From contig CM034131.1 in the NCBI GenBank assembly GCA_019914995.1, positions 7,658,501 to 7,722,500 of the forward strand: DNA of 64,000 bases, in the 5' to 3' direction. Both the position numbers and the translations under genes were made by a program. Shown piece after piece: positions 49,993-62,500 of this stretch. The DNA comes from Acanthochlamys bracteata (lineage: Eukaryota > Streptophyta > Magnoliopsida > Pandanales > Velloziaceae). Position 1 is the stretch's first letter. Each line of letters starts with the position of its first letter. Below the pieces are notes generated by a model. It had not been told where the DNA came from and did no database searches. It saw only the letters and a list, made by a program, of their open reading frames with translations.

Positions 49993-52238
49993 TCACTGCC
50001 TCCTTCCTCGTCCTTTCTTCGAGGCTTGCTGCTCTGCTTGCTCCTTACCTGATGCTTCAGAGATGTCGGCTGCAAATAGGAAAGACTTAAAATGTTGAAG
50101 CAGCAAACTGGAAAAAGTTGATATTAACCAATAGGTGCCTGAAAAGAAGTGGATGGCAAAAAAGTTTGGACTTTACCGTCAGGACCCTTGGTCATCAGAG
50201 CAAAGAAGATGTTGTTCAGCTTCTCCATCTTTTTCGCTTCCTGGGCCTGATCTGTCTTGAACTTCAGACACTGCAAGCAGAAAAGTACCATCCAAAAGCA
50301 ATCAGTAAGATTCATCATAAGCTGAACATCTTAATCTTGAAATCATGTTGCAAATAAGATCAACCCAAAACATTCTTGAATTTTCAGGTAAATCAAGGGC
50401 TTGGAGTATTAGATTAAGTAGAAAGATTTCGCATAATCAATATATCTGATATCATGGTCAGAAAGACAACTACACAAAAACTGCACTGCCAGAATACTGA
50501 TAAAGATCTTATGACGACTCTAATCTTTTGTTTGATAAGTTTTTGAAAAGATCACAATATGTGTGATGCCAGTTGAAAGCATGAACTGTTCTTCTATATG
50601 CGTGCCTCTGACAAGAGTGTGCTGCAGTCTTGTTAAGAGGAAAAGCTCAATACAACTTTTCTAAAGCTGAACATATACGCATATACAATTTAAATGACCA
50701 AACTTTAAAGAAGTAAAACCAACCATGCTCTTATGGAGATATTTATGTATAAGAACTTTATTAATGATTTAAATGCCTAGTGAAGTTGCAGTATGATTGA
50801 ACTGAAGAACAGAATCATCATAGCATATGTACTGATATGTCAATAACAAGCCCCTGTCACAATCATCAGAAGAATTCAGTGAATCAAGACACACAAGAAA
50901 CCAACGATTCGTAGATAACTAAAAGTATCTAAGACAAAACCCCATTGGCATCAACAAGACAAATTGCTAGCATAGGGCTCAAACAGATCAAGTTCAACAA
51001 ACCTAACAGAAAGGGTTCGTTTAGGTTACAGCCTGCTCAAAGAAGAAACGATCTACACTCGCATGAGCAAAGCAGCAGAAGCAAATGAAGAGTTCAGCAG
51101 TGTGTATGATCATCATGTCTCTACTACTTAAGCTGATCATTGATTGCTGCATATCAGAAGTACCCTACATAGCAGAGCTGACTCACTAAATCTACAAAGC
51201 ACCCTCACTAGCTCTATAAGAAATGACTTGTCTATAATTGCACAAGATAAGTGCTTTGCATAGTTAGTCATATATAACAAAATAACAGGCACCATTCAAT
51301 TACTAAGAGATACTCAAAAACCATTAATGGCTAAATATAGATTTTATAACGTTGTACTTAATACTACAAAGCATCAAAGAACATGCTAAATAAAACTGTA
51401 TCAGCACAATCGACTAGTGTCAAGAACATAACCAGTTAAAGACGTCAAAATCTTTTTGTTCATGGTAGCATTAACCAACTACAAGGTCCACAATTACTAT
51501 TCCTTCTTTGAATATTTTATATTATAAAGCTTCCAAACTCACACAATTACACAAAAATATAAATTGTATAAGATTCTGCAACAAATGATATAGGACTTCT
51601 ATCATGAGTCCCTAATTATAGAAAACATCCCTAACAGTAAATCAAATTGGTAGCTACTTGCACTTCAATTCTTGGCATCAAGTTGAAAACCATAATTACA
51701 ACTACTGGAAGTAATTGATGAAGGCAGTCCAAATATTACTTCATCAGGCTTAACTAGTGTAACTACTAACTACAATCACCATAGCACTACTGCATTCATC
51801 GCTCCGTTATGTTGAAATTTAATTGATGACTCACAATAGATACACTAGTTTAACACAACACAAAGAACCTAAAACTCTACAAAACACGGCATAGCAATTA
51901 GATAATCGCAAGTGTTCGACCTAACCAACAATGAATAAGAAAAATTAACACAACGCGGATTAACACAATGCGGAAATAAACTTAAGAAGAAAAGATCAAC
52001 ATACCTCTTTGTTATCTGTAACCTTGAGTACAAGCTTTCCATCGCAATGTCTGTACTTCATCACATACCTAGTCTGTTTGCAATCGAAACGCCGCAATCA
52101 ACCATCGATTCAAAATCAAACAGAAAAACGAGCAATTTAGGGCTGTAAAGAGAATGAGGAGATTACCGATTGGGGATCGGTGCGGAACAACTGTACTGAT
52201 CGCTCCACAAATTCGTCCCATGAATCGATGTACACCAT
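49993..52238 (-). CDS. SRP9: Signal recognition particle 9 kDa protein
   Basis: Minus-strand exons 52238-52167, 52073-52005, 50270-50177 and 50069-49993 give 103 residues. The protein begins MVYIDSWDEFVERSVQLFR and carries RYVMKYRHCDGKLVLKVTD, CLKFKTDQAQEAKKMEKLNN, and a basic tail ending KKGRGRRQ. SRP9 pairs with SRP14 and binds the Alu part of the SRP RNA, where the pair slows translation while the ribosome docks at the endoplasmic reticulum. The size and the basic tail match other plant SRP9 proteins. The intron between exons 2 and 3 is long (1.73 kb). A relic of exon 3 lies downstream at 48.8 kb. Confidence 0.96.
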
Positions 52239-52360
52239 TGTTTGCCTTCTTCAATCTAGGTAGGAATTTTGGTTCTTTTCGTTATTTGCGCTTCTGTCAG
52301 CTTTATTTCTTGCGGCAAGAAGACGGCAGAAAAAACCGGCGCGTCCCAGGTTTTCTACTA

Positions 52361-52411
52361 TGGGCCCGCTCCTAATTTTGCAAAGCCCATTGTTTAAGCG
52401 GCAACTGGGCC
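52361..52411 (-). promoter_or_regulatory. Site II-type elements upstream of SRP9
   Basis: Three TGGGCC/TGGGCT-type motifs (52361-52366, 52384-52389 in the other orientation, 52406-52411) lie 120-175 bases before the SRP9 ATG. Such site II elements are bound by TCP factors and mark promoters of plant housekeeping and translation genes. Confidence 0.55.
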
Positions 52412-52419
52412 TGCCCCTT

Positions 52420-53097
52420 CAACCAAATATCAGATCATTAATGCAAAACTTTTTGAAACTGTTGTCAAAAAAAAAAAAAATGAATACTATTGTTCTTCAT
52501 AGCCATAAGGACAACATTACTTGATGTGTTGATTAAAAATTAACTTACATAGATGTAAAAGAGTAAACAACTTTCAAAAGTTAGTAATTCCCAATCCAAT
52601 CGTGTAATGATCATAAGAATAATTTCTTTTTAAGTTAGATAGAAATGATTTTACATAATTTGCAATTTTCTTTATATAATTTCCTGTACAATTATACAAA
52701 AAGGAGAGAGAGAAAAAGAGATGTATTATAAAATTGTCTAACGTTTTCAAAATCTATTCTGTATTAGAATTTTTTTAAATACTTATACTTTCTCAAGTAA
52801 TTATATTTAAGGATTGATTTAATTATCAAAACTCACTTTCGAAAAAAAATTAACGGTCTCATAGTGGTTGAAACCCTTACAAAACCTATTTTTATGAATT
52901 CATAGGAGCAAAAGTTGCTCATTTGTTTAGTTCATAAGGGGAATGGCATTCATTCTGTTATTAAGCTCAATCATGTATTTCTTTCAGAACATAATCATTT
53001 GTAATGACTCTTGAATGACTGACTTTTATGCCTGATTACAGTGCCGCGTAAGAAGTTAAAGAACAAGAGCTCAGGTTAATTTCTTGTTCATGCATTC
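52420..53097. other. Spacer between SRP9 and the bHLH gene
   Basis: AT-rich, no gene seen. Confidence 0.6.
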
Positions 53098-53979
53098 TCA
53101 TTTTTGTTCTGCTTCCATCAAAGACATCCGTAATGCTCTCTCAATATCTGCACTGTTAATCTGCAGAATTTTCAAACAAATTAATCAAATCACCACTTGC
53201 CAATAGCCATCAATCCAATTTCCATAAACCATACAGCTCTATACTCACCACCCCTTTCTCAAATCCTACTAGGATCACCATGTCTACGCCGGAGAAAACA
53301 AACTTCACCTTTCGAGTGCTTACGTTCATGTCTTTCAAGCATCTCAGCACCGAATTCGCTGAATGCACCAGAGAAGAATATCTCAATCTCTCCAAACTTA
53401 CCTTGATATTCACCAACTCCTCCTCATCTTGATTTTCTTGTAGATGCTTTGCAGCAACCATGGAATTCAGTTCTTCGTTTTTCTTCCGCAACTCTCCTAC
53501 TTGTCTCTGCAGTTCATCAACGTACTCCGCCGCCGATTGAACTATAGAGTTCTTGCTAACCTGTTGCATAACCAAATTATCAAATCAAGAAGAATCCAAT
53601 ACTGAGTGCACACTCGTATTAGAAAAACCAACCGAACCCTTCTTATGGGGGGAAGCATCTTATGCAAATCAGCGAAGTTCTGGGTTAGCCTTTCCCTCCT
53701 CAGCCGCTCCGCCATCAATCTTCGGAAGCTGCTGCTGCTCGACTCTGCTCCGGTTCTCTGGATAATATCACCAGACGATGTCTGTTGCTTGGAGACATGC
53801 TCAATTTCATCGCGCCGCGAGCTCTCCGCTGCGGACAGCAAGCGAGAGGCCTGTGATTGCGGCGCTGAATCATCGAAATTGCCACCGGAATCTTCCGGAA
53901 ACGTAATAAAGTTTAATATCTCATTCTCATCTTCTTTCTCTTGTTCTTCTTGGAAGGAGAAAGGAGCAGAAGGGTCCAT
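53098..53979 (-). CDS. bHLH transcription factor (bHLH92-like type)
   Basis: Minus-strand exons 53979-53638, 53560-53249 and 53160-53098, all joined in phase 0, give 238 residues. An acidic N-terminus (MDPSAPFSFQEEQEKEDENE) is followed by a Ser-rich stretch. The basic helix-loop-helix lies at about 85-135 (RRLMAERLRRERLTQNFADLHKMLPP, then KNSIVQSAAEYVDELQRQV). A leucine-type coiled coil follows, then an ACT-like C-terminal half (about 160-217). The last small exon encodes INSADIERALRMSLMEAEQK; its use is supported by a strong donor (GTG|GTGAGT) and acceptor (CTGCAG). If that donor were skipped the frame would run 12 codons further to a stop at 53210. The usual His at the fifth basic-region site is Arg here. 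bHLH92-like is my best guess of relatives; targets unknown. Confidence 0.88.
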
Positions 53980-54454
53980 GACTCTTCGAGAGATTGTTAG
54001 TTTGTTAGTTGCTTGAATTTGAGTCGGAAGTCTCCCGCGAAATTCATTTATATACAAGTAATAGAAACTTGCGAAAAAAGCTTCAACACGTGGGTGAGAT
54101 AATTCACAAAAACCTTTCAGATTGGTCGTCTTATGTTGGTCGTTGTGTTTTATTTTTATTGTATCACTCGTAAACAACAGAGTCAACCATATTGAGATTA
54201 TATATAGTTTCTCGACTCTAGAACTTCGACTTCAATTTAAATTTGTTAGCTTGGTGCTGACTAGTGTGAATTCTGTTGGTCAAGGTCCAGTCCAGGCGTT
54301 TCTTAGAAGAACAGGTCAGATGAAACATAAAGGGTTTACACTTACCTGTAATGAGAACTTGTAACAAATACTGGTCCATATCCTCGTGCCACTGGATTAC
54401 CTAAAGATTTATTAGGCAATAACATCAAACTAACCAACCCCATTCTACTGCTAC

Positions 54455-54983
54455 GTAATAAGAAAAATAAAAAATGAAGCCATACTCTATAACTACAAGT
54501 AGACAAATAAATACCATTTCATTCATTACATAATTTTGTTATTACATAATGTGATAATATAAAAAAATAAATTTATTATATTTTATTTATAATTATTATT
54601 AATAATTTTTAAGTTTTTATATTACTAATTCTATTAAATTGTAAAAAAAATAAAATTATTTTAAAACAAATAATTTTTTTTAAAATTTATTACTTCAAAT
54701 ATTTTTTATTTTTCTATATATTTTTTGTTAGTTTAATTTTTTTTATACTTTTTAACAAAAAAAAATTAATAGACGTTCCTATTACCGTCAACACTTTAAT
54801 ATTTTTAATATAACGGATCAATCCCTTAATTTGACGGGTCAATTCGTGACCCGTTGATTCGGACAATTTTTTAGTTCAACGTTTGGTCCAATTTTTACAA
54901 TTATGATAAGAAGAATAAAAGACGAAGCATACTTAAAAGAACTCTATAACTACAAGTAGACAAATAGATGCCATTTCATTCAT
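54455..54983. repeat. Direct repeats of about 75-80 bases, 450 apart
   Basis: 54455-54529 and 54902-54983 run in the same direction and share CTCTATAACTACAAGTAGAC, then CAAATA and a CCATTTCATTCAT end. The DNA between them is AT-rich and holds a perfect 8-base-arm palindrome at 54834-54854 (ACGGGTCA / TGACCCGT). This may be a tandem duplication or a small LTR-like unit. Confidence 0.6.
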
Positions 54984-55212
54984 CAATAAATATCAACAAT
55001 ATCCAAAGTCATTTTTCCAATGTTAGGGGCTATATTTTACAAGATGTACTTCCAAAGAAAACCGAAAAACAATATCAATCCAGTAAGATACATCAGAGTT
55101 TCCGTTGCAAAGAAAACCAAAAGTAGATTATCAAGCTGATTGCCCCAAAAATTGTGCGCTCCCTCAAAAGAAAAGTCGGTACTCCTGAAGTCATTTGACA
55201 ACCATCCGCAAC

Positions 55213-55438
55213 GTATAAGTGGCATTTGAAAGTAATTTTTAAAAATAATTTTTTAAATTATAATAATTTTATTTAATTTTAAAGATTAAATTTTATTTTT
55301 ATTTTTTAAAAATAATAATATTTTATTATGTAAAACTTTTAGTATTTTTAAAATTTTAAATATATTTTATAAAATATTATAAAAAATTTATTAAAAAATG
55401 TAAACTAAAAAATTAATTTTAAAAACGAAATGCTTATA
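55213..55438. mobile_element. AT-rich foldback / MITE-like element, copy 5
   Basis: The left end GTATAAGTGGCATTTGAAAG and the right end, read on the other strand, CATATAAGCATTTCG, share TATAAG...CATTT. The inside is nearly pure A/T and non-coding, 226 bases. It resembles the other elements inside and in length. Confidence 0.45.
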
Positions 55439-55848
55439 TGTGTGAAAGTAGTAATGTAGTGAGCGAATATAGCGAGGCGAGCATTAATTATGGATAAAAT
55501 CAAAGGATTTTTAAGCTTAGATGCGCGGGCGGCATGGACAGATAAAGGGCCTGTTTCAAGTTAAATAAAATTTCTGTTTCTTTCATCAGAATTAAAATTT
55601 TATTAATTTTTTATATTTTAATTATAAATAAAATTAAAAACTCAAGTTTTTAATTCTGTATAAATGAAATTTAAGTTTTATTATATTTTTTTTCTTTGAA
55701 TTTATTTCTAACCTATTTCAAAAATCAATTAAAATATAAAAATTAAACTTTATTTTTAATTTATTTTTTTAAAAATTTTATTTATTATTTTTTATTTTTA
55801 CGAAATTTAATTATAAATATTTAAAATACGTCCAAAATCAAAAGATAA

Positions 55849-55900
55849 AATCTACTCTCTCCTGTTCAAATTTCCCAGTTTGAACAGGAGAGAGTAGATT
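55849..55900. repeat. Perfect hairpin with 22-base arms
   Basis: The arms 55849-55870 and 55879-55900 are exact inverted copies with an 8-base loop (TTTCCCAG). The arm core reads CTACTCTCTCCTGTTC. No mismatches, so it is recent or under selection. Confidence 0.85.
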
Positions 55901-56421
55901 CTTGTGAGATTCATCACTCGATATTTAGATAATTTATTCACTGCTTCCTTTTGGTTTCCTGTGAAAAGAAAAATAATATCTGGACGAAGATTAAAGGATT
56001 CCTGAGCAAGTTTGTGTTCGAGGACAGATAAAAAGCACGAGTAAAATTTTTATATGCAATTGACTTTTATATGCACGAGTACAAAAAAAGGACGAAAATT
56101 GAACGCCTGCACGAAGAATCAAATCTCGATTAAATTCTGAAACAATTTAAAGCAAACATCTCCAATTTCCAGCAGTGGACTTTCTCAGCACCAGAGTAAA
56201 GTTCACACCTGAATACCACAAGCAAATATCTCCAGTGAATTCATAATTTGAATTTCTTAGATTAAGACGCTCGCTCTACAAGGTTTTCTTAAGAACATAT
56301 GCCAAACATGAAACACAATTCACTTTTAAATACCCTCACACAATACAATTACCAAAAACTACAGGAAACAGTCATCTGAGTTCCTCTAGTAAGTCGTCTT
56401 CAGCGGTACATAACAGGTCCT

Positions 56422-58410
56422 TTAATCCTCTTCCAAGTTAATTGAGTCCTTGAACTTTCCGTATAAGATCTTCTTGAGCTCAGCCATCTGGGCAAGAACT
56501 GATTCCTTTTCTTCCTCTAATCTTTCTAGATCTTTGCTAGCATCATCTTTCATCTTCTCTATCCTGCTCTCAACTTCTTCCTGGGGCATATGGGCAAAAA
56601 CCTCCCCGATCTGGAACCTCACCACATCCTCATCGGATAGTATCAACTCGTTTCCAGCATCCTCCAAACTCTCATTGAGCTCCTGCAAGTAAAGTCATTA
56701 TGTTGACTTAATTAGCCTTAGCAAATATTTTGTTGCAAGTAAATAAATATATCCAATAAGTAAATCTAACCACACATTTCATGACAAATAAGGCAGGAAT
56801 CTCGGTTCTACCCAGCACTTCCAGATGATGTAATTACCACAAAGAGTTTAGTTATGAAACGAAAGGACTAAATGATAAGATTACAAAAATATAAGCTCAT
56901 TTATAGATTAAAGAGATCCAATTCTCATTCCTGACTAGTTATCAAAATCATTGGCAATTGACCGAGAAAGTTGAAGCAAGCGCACATGAAGGATAACTTC
57001 CAACAAAAGCATCCCATTAGAAGAAACAATAGTGCGGCAGGAAGTAGGTTCTACATCTCCTAAATGTAATGACTTATATCAGGGATTAAGTTTGACTCTG
57101 TATTTCTTCATAACTGCATATTTTGATATACAAAGTTGAGATGTCTTCTTTCAGTAACTTACAATGACCAAAACTCTCCTCAATTACCAGCTCATGTATT
57201 CAAATTCCTCATTGTCCTCTGAAAATCTTTTATCACAGTCTACACCTACTTCACTATATTGGAATGACTCTATTCTATAGGCCTGAAAGTTGGCAGGCAT
57301 TTAGTTTCATCTGCTAAAAACTCTGACAATGCTTGATACAACTGAGCAAAACTTGAAAAAATCCGATGAAGGAAGATTCTAGATGTAGGCTGGTTGTTTT
57401 TTATCAATTTTCTGAGAAGACACATAGTCAGAGGAACATCTGACGACAAGGTCCTAACTAAGCTTGATTTGCGGCAAGTCTTACAACATCCAATTAGAGT
57501 GTTAAAGTAAGATGTCAATCGAGACATTACCTTCTTCGGTAACTAGCACTACCTCATTAATAGGAATTTCAAAATCCTAGGCATGATACGCTTTATGATA
57601 TTCACATGGATTAAGGATCGTTGACATGCATCTGATCCAAAGCCGATAAGCCAAGCAACTCCTGACTGATAGCTGTCAGTATTGTGCGTGTTTTTATACA
57701 ATTATCAACGGGTGTCGTAGGACAGCACCACATTCCAGATAAAGTCGCACTTCTAAGGGTAACACCAAAAACAAGATTCAGTAAATCCATGACTGCAAGA
57801 GAACTAAGGATGGCAATGTCATGACAGTAGGGCTGTTGCTTTTCTCTATGCAATGAAATGATAGCAACTTATATTATCAGCCATAAAAGCAGTTTCTACT
57901 AGAAGTCCAGAAGAGCTTTTTCAAACAGCGGAGATCTGAAGGCTCCTAGCTAATAAAGGAAAGAGCAGGAAAACATGACCCCCTAAAAGTTCACTTTTTT
58001 TATAATTTCTCTTTTATCTCGAACATTTGATGTAAATGTAATCATATGGACAAAATTAAGAGTTTCTACCATATAGTCGATGTATACAGAAGCATCAAAT
58101 CCAATCTGCAGTGTAGTACATTAACTGATTATGTGATGAGAAAATCAATTCAATTCTTACCTTCGCTGCTTTGATTTCATCCTCGAGCTCATGAAATCGA
58201 TTGTTAAGTCGGCCGAATCGGTTGATGTTCTGCTGATCTTCCCATGTTACCTCCGTCTGCGAACCCTCGCCCTAATCAAATCGCCCCCAAATCAAATAAT
58301 AGTTAACACCAAACCAACAAAGTGAAGAGTACCAACTACCAAAGACAGTAGTGAAAGAATAAGAAAAGGAAAGAAAACCAAAATCCAAAATCAACTCAGA
58401 CCTGCTGCAT
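56422..58410 (-). CDS. PFD4: Prefoldin subunit 4
   Basis: Minus-strand exons 58410-58402 (Met-Gln-Gln only), 58271-58161 and 56682-56422 give 126 residues. The protein begins [20 protein letters not shown], has a long N-terminal coiled helix ([33 protein letters not shown]), a short beta part ([16 protein letters not shown]), and a C-terminal coiled helix ([40 protein letters not shown]). This is the beta-type prefoldin fold. Prefoldin is a six-subunit cytosolic chaperone that hands unfolded tubulin and actin to the CCT chaperonin. The length is that of the family. The first coding exon of nine bases is very short, but its donor (CAG|GTCTGA) and phase fit. The intron before exon 3 is 1.48 kb with nothing recognised inside. 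Confidence 0.95.
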
Positions 58411-58411
58411 C

Positions 58412-59583
58412 TTGTCGGAGTGCTTCAGAGGATATAGATCGCGAGCGCGATGCGAAGAACTGGTTCTACTCAGCTTCAGATAGTGAACAAAGGCAGATGA
58501 TTGTGTTAATAAATTTAATGCGCTTTACGGTGTTAATTGAAAAAACGCCTTATTGTGAGAATTTTCTCAAAAAAAGTATTTAAAAAATACGTTTTTGCAT
58601 TAAAAAACGATTATTCAAAATTTAATTAGAATTTTATCTTGAGTTCCACTTGAAGGAAAAAAAAATAAAAGTTTGAGGTCGTGATTCAAAAGAAGTGAAT
58701 GAGTTTCACAGAAATAAAAATAAAAAATAGAATTTTTTAAAAATTAGTTAAAAATAAAATAAAATATTTATATTTTAATTATTATTAAAGTGAAATTTAA
58801 TTTTTATATTTTAATTTTATATAAAGTTATTTATATAATGATGCTGAGTAGAGTTTCGAATTTTATAATACCTTAAAACACATGAACCGACTGAAACTCA
58901 AATTCTGAAAACTAGAGTTTTAAAACACCCACTTAGCATGATTTCATTTACACATTTTGAATTTAGAGTGTTCTCCCTCTTCTATGATAAGAACTGAACA
59001 AGATAACAATTGAACGTGAAACTGATACAGACATCTAAATCCTGCTATTAATAAAAATAAGAAGAATTGGATATAGAGATAAAGAGAGAAAGAAATAAAG
59101 AAGAAGATCAGTTCAACTCGAAATAAGCTCAAGTTACAATGAAAGGTAAGAACATAGAACAAACTAGTCTGGAACAAAGAGTGTACAACGGGAAATCAAT
59201 GCTCTATAGAATATTAAAATTAGTTTCCTTTGCACCTCCGCTAGGCCAACGATACAACAGTAACAATGGAAAACAAGAAAGAAGAAAAAATAATAATAAT
59301 AATAAAAGAAAGGAAGAAACGAAGATGAAGACGGGATATGAAGTACAGGCCAGAGCCAACGGGACTACATTATCAAGGCTTACAATTTTGCAGTGATGAA
59401 CAGAGACTCTAAGAACCATGCTAAAACATGCCTGTGAACAAATCATACATAATGGCAGGGTCCCCATGCAAATGAAGCACCATACTTCCAGGGTGAATCA
59501 TCACTTTCTTCTTCTTTTAAGCAGTACAGCAAGTTCTTTGAAGATTATTTAATGTTTCGAGGAGTGCAATCAGTCTTCTCTGA
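58412..59583. other. Spacer between PFD4 and DRIP genes
   Basis: The first part is the PFD4 leader and promoter. The rest is AT-rich; the end near 59584 is the DRIP 3' UTR on the minus strand. No other gene seen. Confidence 0.5.
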
Positions 59584-62500
59584 CTAAGGTAGGAGTATCT
59601 TGCGGCAATATGAGAGCACCATGACGAAATCTTTGGCAGAAGTGCCCACTGATGCTTGCAGTCTTCTCTCCAATGATCCAGTTTGAACCCACAGGTCTAC
59701 CAAGCTTTGTAGGGTTATCGTGGGGCTTACCGTTTGGCCCCTGCATGCCAACTCTACCTGTTGTCAAAAAGGTCCATAAGTTCTGAAAAATAGGTTTTAA
59801 GCGAGCATCTAAATATCCCATGCTGAAGTTGAAGTTTCTTGGTTATTGTTGAACTTGATCACTACAAGCAGGTTTAGCTTCAGTGAAAAGTTGACTAAAG
59901 TCCAAACACGCAGCTAAAATTGAATTTTTGCAAGATTTTGAACAAGTATCAAGTTGGAACTAGCACCACTGTTTAAAGTTCACATACTTTCTCATGAGTG
60001 CCAAAGGGGAAATACCAACAGATAGCTAGACCCTAGTATACCTAAGGCTGTGATCACATTGTGACAACCATGTCTCTCCTGTGGCAGGCATAGAAAATTC
60101 ATAATGAGCATCCGGGGAAGTGCTTGAAAGCTACTTGGTTGAGATGGAGTAAAGCTTATAAAAGGATGCACATGCTGACTACAGAAAATTTATTGTCTGT
60201 GTATCAATGCATCATTGGATGTGGAAATTTAAAACTACTGAAATATGAAAAATCACCTCCTAACTCTATGAATTCCCAGTGCACAATAGTGAGAGGTATA
60301 AACATGAGTTAGTACTTAGTAGCTTATAAAACAAGCACAGGAGGACAGCATATAGTACTTGTTACCCGTTACCAAGCTGCTCTTTATAACAGCATATTAT
60401 AAAAGCAGTTTAAACATGAACTACAGTTAGACTCTACCCTCCGTCCTTGGGTCAGTTCTCATAAAAAATAGTAACTACCTCAAAGTTAAACATGTAAACC
60501 AGGAACCTTAAGCAAAAAAGAGTCACGCATACCAAGAAATACCAGGTTAAAATATCCTACTCCTGCCATGTACTGTGAAGGACACATGTCTTGGGCTTAC
60601 CTCATCTTCACTTGCAAGATTAAGTTTCCTCATCAGGTACCTTTGAATGAAAGAAGCTGGTAAACTCCCATCCCTAGAAACCCAAATGACAAGGTTCAAA
60701 TAGAAGAACAGAAAGTTTATGTGAATACCAGATAAAACAAATGATCATCAGTGACAAATTAGTTTTGCAAGATAAAGCTTGCTAGTCGGTAAATCTTGTT
60801 AGCAATTGCCAGTTCTCCTACCCGTCAGCTCCTCCAGGTCCACTATCTCTACCACTTTATTAAGCCATCCTTTCTCTTGAAGAACAGGTTTGGCTCTTTC
60901 GAATTAACACACAACTCAGGACCTATAGCTCCTTTCTCTTGAAGAACAGAGCAGACAACCTAGTATATGTCTGGTAATGATATCGTCCTCTCTTGAGTGG
61001 AAAAGAAAAGTTGAAACATACTCTTCAAGCAACATGATCAGTATGGAAATATCTGTTCAAGACCTCACTTAGTAGAAATCACAAGCAATACCTTGCTCAC
61101 TGCACTTTTTTACTGGGATTTTGTTATATATATATAAAATAGACTATAAACCATTACGATCATTGTACTTTCTTCAAAATAACTATGAAAGAACACAGAA
61201 ACTAAATAAAGTCTCAGATGAGCTATCCTCATCGCGTTTCTGGTAACTCGTAGAAAACGCGGTCAAAGTGCCTTCTCAATGGCCATAATTAATAGGACGA
61301 ACAGATTGTAAAGGCACACCTGATGATGTTTGGCAGGTAAGAGATACCACTTGTTGCATCTAGCAAAAGAAAATTGCTAAGGTAATCACCTCATTTCTGG
61401 CTGTGAGATAACTGTTACCTTGTCTATTTAATTCATAGTAGGTCAATGACACCCTACAGAAACCCATTTTTTGGTAAAGGCCATATTTCTTCTCCAATGC
61501 CAATATGACCTTTACTTCATCAACCATTCCAGTATCTGGCGTAAAGGCTTCATTGCTGGAAAGGTTTTCAGAAGGTACCCAGTGAGTTGAACCACATGTC
61601 AACCCATTGATACCAATTAAATACATGCACCTCATCTCCCCATTGCGGTCATTGTCGTTCATAGATATTGTTTAACCATCACCCTCCCGAGCAAATTATT
61701 TCAGTTTTATATGACATAATTTTTAATAACTTCTAGAAAGAAGGATGGTGCATCTCATCTATTAAATTTCATAAATATAAGCAAAATCAGAAAGGCCAAT
61801 CATACTTACTTGATTCTCAGGTAACAAGAAGGTATCTGTGGCAGTGTTGCATCTCCTTCCCTGTAAAGAGAGGCTGGAGTTAAAAGGCTTCAAGTTTTAA
61901 ACTTCTGGGGACAAGAAACAAAGAGGTCCTTACTGTTTGAAAGAAGCAACCAGAGAAAGCCAAATGGGACCAGCTCTCTTCTCACGCTTAGAACTTGCAG
62001 CATCAACCAATGCTTGAGCCATTTTTTCCCGTCCCTTTCTTTTCCGACTAATTCCATTCATCTTTTTGGTTTTCGCACTAGCTGTATTTATAATAATATT
62101 ATCACCGAAGTCGTCTCGAAGTTTAGATTTGTTATCAAGCTGTTCTCTGGCCTTTGCTTTATTCGCCTGCACTTCACTATCAGGGCTGTTTTGCACCTCT
62201 GACTTTATAACAGGAATTTGTGGACTAGATTTAAGTGTCTTCGTTCTGTTTGCAGCTTCAACCAGACAGTTCAGTGGCTTCCAGAGATCAGACTTATCTG
62301 AGAAGCTTCTGGTCTCTGTATCTTTCTTTAGAGCATTAACAGACGGCTCAGCACTTGAAAAGATCTGCAAGGTTGACAATTAGTAGCAATAACCTACAGG
62401 TTTAGCATGCCAAGCATGATGCAAAGTAGATCAAGTTTGCAAGAAATAACAGGCAGCTAATATTTTCTCATGCGTCCCTGGTTTGGATTTGGCAATACAC

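Larger units (their letters stand above)
54000..56421. other. Spacer with repeats upstream of the bHLH gene
   Basis: No gene supported. It contains a direct repeat pair (54455-54529 and 54902-54983), a MITE-like element (55213-55438) and a perfect 22-base hairpin (55849-55900). A 62-codon open stretch on the minus strand (55225-55037) has a hydrophobic end but no recognised family. Confidence 0.5.

Noticed and set aside
53606-54016. Plus-strand open frame of 136 codons
   Set aside because: It lies opposite the first bHLH exon and has no domain or splice support.
55037-55225. Minus-strand 62-codon frame with a hydrophobic C-terminal half
   Set aside because: No family match, no promoter or splice signals, and it abuts an AT-rich element; chance is likely.
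59570-59821. Minus-strand 83-codon frame at the end of DRIP
   Set aside because: It is a wrong-frame reading of the last DRIP exon; the frame encoding the RAWUL end (SAKDFVMVLSYCRK) is the real one.
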